From assembly GCA_019931105.1 (NCBI GenBank), contig JAIOUW010000002.1, forward strand, positions 434,001 through 498,000: a stretch of 64,000 bases of DNA, written 5' to 3'. The notes under the pieces were generated by a model that did no database searches, had not been told where the DNA came from, and was given only the letters and a program-made list of their open reading frames with translations. Numbering within the stretch: the stretch's first letter is position 1; each line of letters begins with the position of its first letter. Positions 25,739 to 34,475 of this stretch are shown here, piece by piece. This DNA comes from Flavobacteriaceae bacterium NBU2977 (GTDB lineage Bacteria > Bacteroidota > Bacteroidia > Flavobacteriales > Flavobacteriaceae). Position numbers and translations under genes: made by a program.

Positions 25739-27544
25739 CTACTCCACCATTATGGTTTCGCGCACCGAAATAGGCTTGCCATAGGTGGTAAATCCCTCAA
25801 GAACGATCTCATATTCCCCTGGCACATCCGAAGTGTAGAATTCATAGGATACAACATCATTTTGAATTACCAAATTCGGCTCCCAGAACAATTGATATCT
25901 GAAATCAGGAACACGTTCAAAGTTTTTGTCGCCCTCGGCGCCATATCGTTGTTGATAATAATTCTTTTTGGCCGCAGGTAGTTTCAATTCTTTTCGGGCC
26001 ATATTCGCGTCTTCCGTTCGTTCCAAGTAATCGCCGTCATTGGTTTCTATGACCACCATACCATGGTATTTGTTGGATCCCATCATCAACGGGTCTCTCA
26101 AAATATTCAACCTTTTGATCGTTCTAGCATTGTAATCCAATAATTTTCCATGATCTGGCACGAATACCCCGTCGACCAAAACCAACGGGGGGTCGCTCGC
26201 GTATTGTTCGTCATATGGTTCCAAATCTTCTTTCACCCAAAAGGTATATTCGCCATTATCCAATTTGGTCACCCAAACATTGGGCACTACCTCGACCAAT
26301 GTCTCACGCAACGTATTGAAGCGTGTAAACTCATCCAAATTTACCACAACGGGCACCCCGCCATCAAACGGATCTTTTTCATCGATTGCCAAAATGGAAT
26401 CTGGCTTTACGCCATAATACGCATTTTCAATCTGATTGTACACACTACGGCTGACAATGGCATCGCTCATTTCTTTTGAAATGCTAAAATTTCCGAAGTT
26501 CAATCCTTTATATTCTATGCCGGGTTTATCGAGAAATTGAACGACATAATTTTCAGGGCTATTGTCTATTAGTTGTGCGACCATGGTATCAATGTCGTAT
26601 TCTTTACGGATGTAGGTATAAAAATTGCCATCATCATCGGTAATCGCCGATCGCAGTTGAAAATCCGTTCCGGGAATGGATATGACGACCGTTTTACCAG
26701 CGACAGGAAGTCCACCCTCCCTCGTTCTGACATTTCCGTAGAAAAGCTCGCCACGCTGTTCAGGAAGAGCAATGGAATCGTTCACCGCCTTTGTAATCGA
26801 CTTGGCCGCTGACAAAAAGGTATTTGAAAAATCATAGGCATCCAATCGCCCATTTTTGTCAAATTCATCGATCCGTCGAACACTTATCGAATAATTTCCG
26901 TAACCCAGAGGCCCCTTGAAATTACGAGGTGTAAGGGAGACTTTTTTTCGCTGTCCATACTTTTGGTTGTCCGTAATCAACACCAAGGTGCCGTCATCCT
27001 TCTTTCCTTTGTTTACGGTTTCAGGCCCTTTTTGCCCGATTTCCAAATCTTGGCCTTCTTGCAAATCTTCTTTACCCGATGTTATCGCCTCTTGATCCGA
27101 CCGATACGGATTGATTATCGTTATATCATCTTGAAACAACTGATCTTGACCCGCATTTTTCATCCACTGCGTATAGGCTATCAACTTATAATTTCCGGAA
27201 GGAATCGATACGGGAATGAAAAAATCACCTTGCGCCCGACCTGCCTCCAACCTGACCTTTTGGGTAATTCGCGTAGTTAGGTCAGAGTCCACTAGCTCGA
27301 TATACGCCATTCGACTTATGTTGCTAAGCCGATTGGTCTGGGCATTTATACAATAGACGCTGTAATAAACGTATTCACCCGGAAACAACAGATTGGTGTT
27401 ATAATGAACGTATATCTTTTCCAATGGCAACTGTTGTAATTGTTCCAATTCTGTTTGGTTCTTTACCACATATTGCGCATTCACGAACGCTACATGCACA
27501 CAGAACAACAGACCGATAATCGCTATGCTATTTTTCATTTTCAT
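25739..27544 (-). CDS. Large secreted protein with MG2-like N-terminal domain
   Basis: Exported protein of 601 aa, function unknown. The signal peptide ends near VNAQY. The N-terminal part (EKIYVHYNTNLLFPGEYVYYSVY, then GNYKLIAYTQWMKNAG) resembles the MG2 strand-rich domain of alpha-2-macroglobulin-like proteins, as seen in flavobacterial proteins near TonB-dependent receptors. The middle carries AGKTVVISIPGTDF and DDDGNFYTYI, a carboxypeptidase-regulatory type beta sandwich. The later part contains PPLVLVDGVFVPD and IKRLNILRDPLMMG, which echo a TonB receptor plug domain. It ends the operon of receptor and two DUF4249 lipoproteins, 7 nt after the second lipoprotein. An extracellular or periplasmic accessory role is inferred. 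ATGs at 27544 and 27538 are both possible starts. Confidence 0.65.
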   Translation of the reverse strand: MKMKNSIAIIGLLFCVHVAFVNAQYVVKNQTELEQLQQLPLEKIYVHYNTNLLFPGEYVYYSVYCINAQTNRLSNISRMAYIELVDSDLTTRITQKVRLEAGRAQGDFFIPVSIPSGNYKLIAYTQWMKNAGQDQLFQDDITIINPYRSDQEAITSGKEDLQEGQDLEIGQKGPETVNKGKKDDGTLVLITDNQKYGQRKKVSLTPRNFKGPLGYGNYSISVRRIDEFDKNGRLDAYDFSNTFLSAAKSITKAVNDSIALPEQRGELFYGNVRTREGGLPVAGKTVVISIPGTDFQLRSAITDDDGNFYTYIRKEYDIDTMVAQLIDNSPENYVVQFLDKPGIEYKGLNFGNFSISKEMSDAIVSRSVYNQIENAYYGVKPDSILAIDEKDPFDGGVPVVVNLDEFTRFNTLRETLVEVVPNVWVTKLDNGEYTFWVKEDLEPYDEQYASDPPLVLVDGVFVPDHGKLLDYNARTIKRLNILRDPLMMGSNKYHGMVVIETNDGDYLERTEDANMARKELKLPAAKKNYYQQRYGAEGDKNFERVPDFRYQLFWEPNLVIQNDVVSYEFYTSDVPGEYEIVLEGFTTYGKPISVRETIMVE

Positions 27545-27551
27545 CTATATT

Positions 27552-28859
27552 TTATTCTATCCAAAAATCCGGCACTTCACTCTCGCCCAATTCAGTACAA
27601 TCACCACAGGCCCTATAGGTTACCAAATAGGGACCGGGACAAGCACCAATATTTTCATCATTCAGGCCATAGTACGCTATCAAACCACCCGCATTTACCG
27701 CCTCGACAATCGACAAAGGACAAGGGTTGGCAACCTCTCCTGTAAAGCAATAAGAAACGTGCTCCAAAGGAGCAGAGGTAACAAAACATGCCACCGGATA
27801 ATCGGGCAAAGGCTCGTTCGGAAAAAAATCCTCATAGTTGAAGAAAATTCTTTTTTCGTCGACCGATGCCACCTCAAAATACCCCAAAACTTTTTTTTCA
27901 TCATCTCCTACAATGCTAATATTTCCATCAAGGAACCCTGGCTGCACATCTGAAAATATGCTTTCAGAAGCCGAGAAATCATTCAGGGCCTGATAATAAC
28001 CATATGCCTCTTGTGTCTGAACATACTGCCTTACCAATATGCTATACCGATGGGTGATGATAAAGTTGTTTCTATCTATAAATCGAATCGGGAAATGCGC
28101 AATGGAATTTTCTCGAAACTCGACCGTAGAACCCTGAATAATATCGGTAGAACCGACGGTATTGTAGCAAACCTTGCCTTCGCTTTCATCGCGTTCTATA
28201 ATTTCAAGGTCATAGGTGATCTGAGGTAAGGCACAGGGGTCATAATTAGTTAGTTTAAAGTCTTCAGGTTTCCATTCAGGGGCAATGATTTTATAGGTTT
28301 CGTCATAGGTGTACCGATAGTACTTGGCATCGGTATCATTTCCACGGCCATCGACATAAAGCGTAAGGCCTTCAACTCCCTCAGCATTGCGATTGCGTTC
28401 AGCGCGCACGTCTTCGAGAACTGCGGTCGATGTAAAACGTTCGGGGCGCGAGCGATAATTGGTCCCATCTTGGGTATCGATATTCAGTGTATACTCGATA
28501 CCGTTTTGAGCTGCAAAATCGCTTGTCGATATATAAAGTCCGGGCTGGGCTTCTGAAAATGGATAGTTGTTACCTAGATTATCGACAATACTTACACTTG
28601 CGTTTTGCTCGTAGGTAATAAGGGTATCGATCGGCCGCATTGGGGTGTTGGGGTCATAAGGGGGTATGCCCAGTTTGTTGACACTTTCAAGGTCCAACGA
28701 ACGGGTGATCAAAATCTGATGCCGCTTCAATTCATCGGTCAATGTTGCCTGTACGACCAGAATATTCTGTGAGTCGCCGACTTCTTGACCTATATCAAAT
28801 GGCTCAATGCAGGCTGACATTAAAAAAAGTAAAAAAATTAAATAATGATTCTTTTTCAT
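27552..28859 (-). CDS. DUF4249 lipoprotein, copy 2
   Basis: Outer-membrane lipoprotein of 435 aa. The lipobox MSAC gives Cys17 counted from the ATG at 28859; the frame reaches 28880, but that would overlap the previous gene and displace the signal peptide. DUF4249 features: CIEPFD just after the Cys, ILVVQATLTDELKRHQI, YRYTYDETYKIIAPEW, YSILVRQYVQTQEAY and FFNYEDFFPNEPLPDYPVAC. DUF4249 proteins commonly sit beside TonB-dependent receptors and probably help ligand capture, much as SusD does for SusC; this is inferred from context. It is a clear tandem paralogue of the upstream gene, sharing the SILVRQ and QPGFL(E/D)GN segments. Confidence 0.85.
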   Translation of the reverse strand: MKKNHYLIFLLFLMSACIEPFDIGQEVGDSQNILVVQATLTDELKRHQILITRSLDLESVNKLGIPPYDPNTPMRPIDTLITYEQNASVSIVDNLGNNYPFSEAQPGLYISTSDFAAQNGIEYTLNIDTQDGTNYRSRPERFTSTAVLEDVRAERNRNAEGVEGLTLYVDGRGNDTDAKYYRYTYDETYKIIAPEWKPEDFKLTNYDPCALPQITYDLEIIERDESEGKVCYNTVGSTDIIQGSTVEFRENSIAHFPIRFIDRNNFIITHRYSILVRQYVQTQEAYGYYQALNDFSASESIFSDVQPGFLDGNISIVGDDEKKVLGYFEVASVDEKRIFFNYEDFFPNEPLPDYPVACFVTSAPLEHVSYCFTGEVANPCPLSIVEAVNAGGLIAYYGLNDENIGACPGPYLVTYRACGDCTELGESEVPDFWIE

Positions 28860-28867
28860 AATACTAT

Positions 28868-30130
28868 TTATTCCGTCCAAAAATCGGGTACTATATTACT
28901 TCCCAGCTTTGTACAATCACCACAAGGACTCGGCAATGTAAAATAGGGTCCGGGCTGATCGGCCGACCCGTTTTCATTTACCGAATGAAAAACGACATTA
29001 CCGGCCAAAATGGCCTCGATCAAGGGTGATTCACATGCCCCGTCACATACCCTAAAATCAGCACAGTGGTACCCAAAGGAGTACAATTGAGGATTGCCCG
29101 GAGTTGCACAATTCACAACATAGGGCGGCAATTCTTCACCGGGAAACAGATCGTCATAGTTAAAATATTCTCTCCTTTCTTCTACCGCCGCAACTTCAAA
29201 ATAGCCCAGCACCTTTTCGCTCTCATCGCTAATCGAACGTACATTACCTTCTAAAAAACCGGGTTGTATCTGTGAAAAAATATTGTCAGAGGAAGAAAAA
29301 TCACCCAATCGCTCATAATAAGAATGCGCATCTTGTGTTTGCGAAAACTGTCTAACCAAAATACTATACCGATGAGACATGATATAATTATCCCGTCCAA
29401 TAAAACGGATATTGAAATCATTCACCTTGTTTTCGGTCAATCCCACCGTCGAGGTTTGTATCACGGCATTTGAAGTTGCCGAACCATAACAGACCTTTCT
29501 TTCTTCGGTCTGTACCTTGATATCGACTTGATAGGGAATCGTATCGCAAGGAATGTAATGTACCACTTCAAACTCGAAGGGATCCCAGTTAGGGGCAACG
29601 ATCTTATAGGTTTCCTCGTATTCGAATCGAAAATAATTGGGTGTCTCCGAAGGCAAAGCGTTGTCCAACAAAATACTAACGCCCTCTTCCCCCTTATCGT
29701 TAAATAGTCTTTTTGCTTCAATATTGTCAATTGGTACGTTTTCGGGTGTCGTCACGGTAGCCGAACGATACGCCTTGCCATCTGCGGTCTGAACATCAAG
29801 GGTATAGTCGGTCCCCTGTCGTGCCGCAAATGGGGTTTCGGATAAATATATACCCGGTTCGGTTTCCTCAAAACGGTACGAAGTACCCGAATTATCGGTA
29901 ATTGATACAAGTGCACCTTGCTCTGCTTCAGGTCCATCAGCTTCAAAGGGGTATGTTCGAAATAAAGAAACGCGGTGCCGATCGAACTCCGTGGTCAGCA
30001 AGGCATCGACCACCAGGGCATTGCCAAAGGACTCCGTTTTGGCATCGAAGGGTTCGACACACCCAACATAACAACCTACGACCACAAAAAAGGCCAAGAC
30101 CCGTCTTATTATTTTATGTGATACAAGCAC
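28868..30130 (-). CDS. DUF4249 lipoprotein, copy 1
   Basis: Outer-membrane lipoprotein of 420 aa. The leader contains two candidate lipobox cysteines, Cys20 (VVGC) and Cys24 (YVGC), followed by VEPFDAK. DUF4249 segments are NALVVDALLTTEFDRHRVSL, RFEYEETYKIVAPNWD, YSILVRQFSQTQDAHSYY and YFNYDDLFPGEELPPYVVNC. It begins 14 nt after the receptor and ends 8 nt before its paralogue, so the set is one transcript. Two copies may form a pair or recognise different ligands. Confidence 0.85.
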   Translation of the reverse strand: MLVSHKIIRRVLAFFVVVGCYVGCVEPFDAKTESFGNALVVDALLTTEFDRHRVSLFRTYPFEADGPEAEQGALVSITDNSGTSYRFEETEPGIYLSETPFAARQGTDYTLDVQTADGKAYRSATVTTPENVPIDNIEAKRLFNDKGEEGVSILLDNALPSETPNYFRFEYEETYKIVAPNWDPFEFEVVHYIPCDTIPYQVDIKVQTEERKVCYGSATSNAVIQTSTVGLTENKVNDFNIRFIGRDNYIMSHRYSILVRQFSQTQDAHSYYERLGDFSSSDNIFSQIQPGFLEGNVRSISDESEKVLGYFEVAAVEERREYFNYDDLFPGEELPPYVVNCATPGNPQLYSFGYHCADFRVCDGACESPLIEAILAGNVVFHSVNENGSADQPGPYFTLPSPCGDCTKLGSNIVPDFWTE

Positions 30131-30144
30131 CTTTTTATTTGATA

Positions 30145-32946
30145 TTAAAACTTGAAGTTATAGGTTATCGAAGGTATCGGAACGGCGAATATTGAGCTCT
30201 TCAAGGCCTTGACCTCGCCATTATCGGTAACAAAAAAAACGGAGTACGGATTGTTTCTGCCCAGAACATTATATACGGAAATCGTCCAGAAACTATGCGC
30301 GAACTTTTTGATCCTATGATTGCCTTCTATATTGATGCCCAAATCAAGCCTGTAATAATCGGGAATGCGGAACTCGTTTCGATTACTGTAATAAACGTAC
30401 TCCGCATTGTTGAACTGATACGAACCAATGGGATAGGTTACCGGACGCCCAGTTTGGTAAACGAAGTTCGCCGAGACACTATAGCGTCTGGTAAATTTGT
30501 AGTTGGCGATCAAACTAATATCATGGGGCTTATCGTAATTGGATGGAAAGTACTTGCCATTATTGATTCTTTCCTCACCGAACTGGCTATCGAATTTTAT
30601 GAGGGACCTTGAATAAGTATACCCCAACCATCCGTTCAGCCTCCCCCTGTTCTTGCGCAACAAAAGCTCAACACCATACGATTGTCCCTCGCCCTGCAAT
30701 ACCTCGGTTTCTATGGTCTCGTTCAATAAAAGCTGTGCCCCGGTCTTAAAATCGAGTACATCTTTTGAAGTCTTGAAATAACCTTCGAGACTGAGTTCAT
30801 ATTCGTTCTCTTTCAAATTTTGATATAACCCCAGAGAATATTGATTGCCCTGCTGGGGTCTGATATTGGTATCGGAAAGCTTCCAGGTATCGATGGGCGA
30901 TACCGTGGTATTGTTTGACAATGTATGGATGAACTGATACCCATTGTTGAAACTTGCCTTCAACGAAAGGTCCGGCAGCAAGAAATATCGCGCCGAAACC
31001 CTAACTTCTGGTCCTCCGTAAGTTTTGATGATTTCATAATCTCCATATTGCACCGAATCGATTCTCGACCCCTCATTTCTGGGAACATCTTGTTCGTAAA
31101 TCCGTTGTTCAGATTCGCCCAGTGCCGCATAGAATGAGTATCTCAGGCCCAAATCGACCAAGAATCTATCGCTTACCTTGAACTCGTCCGAAACAAAAAT
31201 ACCCGATTCGAAAGCCCTTTCTTTTGGAATCGAAATGCGCTGGACTATCGATTCACCGCCTTCGGGCGAAATTTTACCCGGATTGGCTCCATAAATTTTT
31301 CCCGACAACCCATAGGTGAGCGTGTGCCTATCGTTCAAAAAGTAATTCAACTTTAGTTTTAAACCGGTCTCATTGATATCGTAGCCTAGGTTAAAATCAT
31401 TGTTGGACTCCCCATCATAGTCGATTCCGAATTCATAGCGACTGTTGGCAACGATCAAACTGCCTGTATTTCTATCGTTGAACTTTTTGTCCCATCGCAA
31501 CGAAAATCCACGATTACTATAATTATAAAGCGAATCTGAAGTTATACTGAAACCGTCATGACTATAATACCCGGTAACACGCAGGTCGTTGCGCTCGTTG
31601 AACTTATGATTATATTTCACGATACCGTCATAGAACGAGGCCGAACTATTCCTTAGCGATTCTTCATCGAGTGATCTCAATATCCAATCTGAATAGGCCC
31701 CACGGCCGCCTACTATCAATGACGACTTTTCTTTTACAATCGGAATCTCTAAGGCAAGATTTGCGGTCACAGGCCCTATCGAGGCTTCCCCCGAGAACTT
31801 CTCGACATTGCCGTCTTTCGTCTCGATATCGAAAACCGACGACAACCTTCCACCGTACTCGGCAGGTATGTTACCTTTAAAAATTTCTACCCCTTTTGTG
31901 GTAAAAGGATTCAAGGCCTGAAAAATACCGAAGAAATGTGAAGGGTTATAGATTACCGCATTATCCAAAAGAATCAGATTCTGATCGGTCTTACCGCCCC
32001 TTACGTTGAAACCCACGGCACCTTCTCCGGCCGATGTAATTCCCGGTAGTGATTTTGCCACTTGAAGAATGTCCCTTTCTCCTAGAACTAGGGGAATATT
32101 CTTAGATTCTTCTGATTCTATTTGGGTGGTACCTGTGGTGGCCTCCTCGACATTTCTTGCGGCATCTGCCTGAACTACAACTTCTTCAAGCATTTCCAAG
32201 CTTTCCGAAAGTTCAAAATCGAGCGTACCGTCATTGTAAATAATAACTTCACGTTCAGCTCCTTGAATACCCATTGCCCTGGCCTGGATCAAATTTTGAC
32301 CGGGTGCGAGCTCAAGTCTATAATAGCCGTTTTCGTCAGTTACCGTGCCGGTACCCTTGCCTTTTACCAGCAACGACAGGTCGGGTATGGGTTCTCCGTT
32401 TTGTTTGCGAACATAACCTTGTAAAGTGAACCGATTCTTATTGGTGCCTGCATCGGCCTTGCCAATGCGAACGGTCTCTAAGGAAGCTGGCCTTGCCGTA
32501 TTGCCCAAATCATAAAAAACGGGGGTTATTACCTGAGTTGTAATTTCATTGCCCTCTACAATTGTATCTTCTTTATCCTCATTGAAAAAACCATTGGGAA
32601 GTTCATCATAAATGATATTATTCTTTGTCAGGATGATTTTTTTATCATTGAGTATATAAAAATTAAGGGCAGTATCATCAAAAGCATTCTCTAATATGGT
32701 CTTTACGGATTCATTTTCATACGATCCCGAAACCAGTCCATCGCCCAACCATGCTTCGGCGAAGTAAAATCTATAGTCCGTCAACCCCTCGATTTGCACC
32801 AATACATCCTTTATCGTACTATTTTCAAAGGTTAAGGAGATTTGCTGTACGGATGACGGAATCGAGTCGTTCTGCGCAAATGTTTGTTTTATGCAAAAGG
32901 TAATCAAAGCCAATACAAGCGCGACTGTCAAGTAGTTTTTCTTCAT
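30145..32946 (-). CDS. TonB-dependent receptor with STN and carboxypeptidase-like domains
   Basis: Outer-membrane TonB-dependent transporter of 933 aa (start at 32946; ATGs at 32958 and 32970 would only lengthen the leader). After the signal peptide, residues about 30-105 form an STN (secretin/TonB N-terminal) domain with SLTFENSTIKDVLVQI. A carboxypeptidase-like domain follows (about 180-255, LQGYVRKQNGEPIPDLSL, GTVTDENGYYRLEL). The plug has AKSLPGITSAGEGAVGFNVR and LLDNAVIYNPSHFFG, and the barrel ends in YNFKF. STN domains often pass signals to FecR-type anti-sigma factors, but no fecI or fecR gene is here. First gene of an operon with two DUF4249 lipoproteins. Substrate unknown. Confidence 0.93.
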   Translation of the reverse strand: MKKNYLTVALVLALITFCIKQTFAQNDSIPSSVQQISLTFENSTIKDVLVQIEGLTDYRFYFAEAWLGDGLVSGSYENESVKTILENAFDDTALNFYILNDKKIILTKNNIIYDELPNGFFNEDKEDTIVEGNEITTQVITPVFYDLGNTARPASLETVRIGKADAGTNKNRFTLQGYVRKQNGEPIPDLSLLVKGKGTGTVTDENGYYRLELAPGQNLIQARAMGIQGAEREVIIYNDGTLDFELSESLEMLEEVVVQADAARNVEEATTGTTQIESEESKNIPLVLGERDILQVAKSLPGITSAGEGAVGFNVRGGKTDQNLILLDNAVIYNPSHFFGIFQALNPFTTKGVEIFKGNIPAEYGGRLSSVFDIETKDGNVEKFSGEASIGPVTANLALEIPIVKEKSSLIVGGRGAYSDWILRSLDEESLRNSSASFYDGIVKYNHKFNERNDLRVTGYYSHDGFSITSDSLYNYSNRGFSLRWDKKFNDRNTGSLIVANSRYEFGIDYDGESNNDFNLGYDINETGLKLKLNYFLNDRHTLTYGLSGKIYGANPGKISPEGGESIVQRISIPKERAFESGIFVSDEFKVSDRFLVDLGLRYSFYAALGESEQRIYEQDVPRNEGSRIDSVQYGDYEIIKTYGGPEVRVSARYFLLPDLSLKASFNNGYQFIHTLSNNTTVSPIDTWKLSDTNIRPQQGNQYSLGLYQNLKENEYELSLEGYFKTSKDVLDFKTGAQLLLNETIETEVLQGEGQSYGVELLLRKNRGRLNGWLGYTYSRSLIKFDSQFGEERINNGKYFPSNYDKPHDISLIANYKFTRRYSVSANFVYQTGRPVTYPIGSYQFNNAEYVYYSNRNEFRIPDYYRLDLGINIEGNHRIKKFAHSFWTISVYNVLGRNNPYSVFFVTDNGEVKALKSSIFAVPIPSITYNFKF

Positions 32947-33258
32947 GAGTATGTCCATAAGATTATTCATTCAGCCCATAAAGCTGAATACCAAATGAAT
33001 ACCGACAACGATAATCGGGCTACTTTAAAATCGAGCAATACAAAGAATATTTGACTAGCTATCAATATCTCTTTTGGTTTCTAAAGCTACGCAATTTTCA
33101 TAATCCGCCAACTATCGTAACAAGCCAGATATAAAATTGACTTTAATCATTATGTTATAAATATTGGTTTTTACGTCAAAAAATGTTTGTTTTATAACCC
33201 AATTCAAATGATTTTTGTACTTTCTGCTACTTTAACAAAAAACCTAATGAACATTATT
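32947..33258. other. Divergent intergenic region
   Basis: An AT-rich spacer between the receptor operon (minus) and the metalloprotease-like lipoprotein gene (plus). It holds the promoter listed at 33186-33217. I found no confident -7 element for the receptor and no RNA gene. Confidence 0.5.
33186..33217 (+). promoter_or_regulatory. Promoter of the HExxH lipoprotein gene
   Basis: TTTG (33186-33189), then 20 nt, then GATTTTTG (33210-33217), one mismatch from TAnnTTTG. Transcription would start near 33224, which rules out the TTG at 33187 as a translation start and leaves a leader of 25-35 nt to the ATGs at 33247 and 33259. Confidence 0.5.
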
Positions 33259-34416
33259 ATGAAAAAAAGCATTTTTAAAAGTACCCTCCCCATTTTGATG
33301 ACCGCACTTGTTTTTGTCTCCTGTTCGAAAGAGTCAGATCTTGAAGGCAGTACTGAACAGGTGGTCGGGGTAAGTGCCAAGGCCTCGGTTAAAAAAAGCC
33401 ACCAAGAAGCCGTCAAGTTGACTTCGAAAATTTCAAAGAGTACCTTTTCCCACGATTTTAATCCGGCCAAAGCGAAACTGGTTCAACCAAGCGAATGTGG
33501 GCTAACAGAATTTGATTATGCCGTATTTGAGGCGTTTAATAATCTAGACCCTTTGGCAAGGGAATGGTTCGATTTTTATGCCGCCGTAAACTTTGGAACT
33601 ACAATAATCGATGACGATGCCCAGTACTTTGGCGATAGGGGGCAGTATACGAACCTTGTAAACAAGATTACCCGTAATCTTGAAAATTTCTGGAATATGC
33701 CCAATGAGGTCACCGTTAGGGGCGAGCACAACATGACCTTGACGGATCCCGATAAAATTGCCGAATCATTAATCGTAATCTATGGCCTCGACCCCTCATT
33801 GGCTGTAGCCTATGCCGATTTTTTGGTCAATTACGTGAATTTGGAAAGCAATATTCTTGAAAATCCACTTATTTCTGCGGACGGATTCGCGATAGCCTTG
33901 GACGGCATACTTGGACAAGGCGATTTAATCGTGATCGGGGACGGAATCATCGATCTGGCATCGTCGGCGGGTATCGACGCCAAGATTGCTTGGAACGGAA
34001 TCATGGCACATGAATGGGGACATCAGCTACAATTTAACAAACGTGGCGCTTGGGAGTATCCGGGAGTGGATCTTAGCGATGAAGCCGAGGATACCAGGTC
34101 GACCGAATTGGAAGCCGATTTTATTACTGGGTACTTTTTGACCCATAAAAGAGGGGGTACGTACAACTGGTGGAGAGCCGAGGAATTTCTTAACCTATTT
34201 TTTGGAATTGGGGACTGTGCATTCACAAACCCGGGTCACCATGGCACTCCCATTCAACGCGAGGCTGCCGCTTATCAAGGATATCTACTTGCTAAAAGTG
34301 CTCAAGAAAATGGTAAGATTCTCAGTGCAGATGAAGTACATAATGCCTTTATTCAAAAACTAGGCACCATTATTGAAAGTGGCCCGGTAATCGAGCCCGA
34401 AACGAATTTTCAATAA
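33259..34416 (+). CDS. HExxH lipoprotein, putative zinc metallopeptidase
   Basis: Lipoprotein of 385 aa; start ATG at 33259 (or 33247) chosen from the promoter and the leader MKKSIFKST. The lipobox is VSC with Cys22. A zinc-peptidase signature lies at about residues 250-257 (MAHEWGHQLQF: His251, Glu252, His255), and ELEADF about 30 residues later supplies a likely third ligand, as in gluzincins. Near the C-terminus HHGTPIQREAAAYQGY is also conserved-looking. I do not recognise a named peptidase family. It is placed alone, divergent from the receptor operon, with its own promoter and terminator. A cell-surface or periplasmic protease is likely; its substrate is unknown. Confidence 0.75.
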   Translation: MKKSIFKSTLPILMTALVFVSCSKESDLEGSTEQVVGVSAKASVKKSHQEAVKLTSKISKSTFSHDFNPAKAKLVQPSECGLTEFDYAVFEAFNNLDPLAREWFDFYAAVNFGTTIIDDDAQYFGDRGQYTNLVNKITRNLENFWNMPNEVTVRGEHNMTLTDPDKIAESLIVIYGLDPSLAVAYADFLVNYVNLESNILENPLISADGFAIALDGILGQGDLIVIGDGIIDLASSAGIDAKIAWNGIMAHEWGHQLQFNKRGAWEYPGVDLSDEAEDTRSTELEADFITGYFLTHKRGGTYNWWRAEEFLNLFFGIGDCAFTNPGHHGTPIQREAAAYQGYLLAKSAQENGKILSADEVHNAFIQKLGTIIESGPVIEPETNFQ

Positions 34417-34443
34417 ATTTTTCAATAACAATATCTTGAAAAG

Positions 34444-34475
34444 TAAGACCGTCACTTGACGGTCTTATTTTTTTT
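34444..34475 (+). terminator. Terminator overlapping the 3' end of the convergent dsbD-like gene
   Basis: TAAGACCGTC (34444-34453) and GACGGTCTTA (34458-34467) form a 10-bp stem with loop ACTT, followed by TTTTTTTT. The stop codon of the minus-strand gene (34452-34454) lies inside the stem. Confidence 0.85.
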
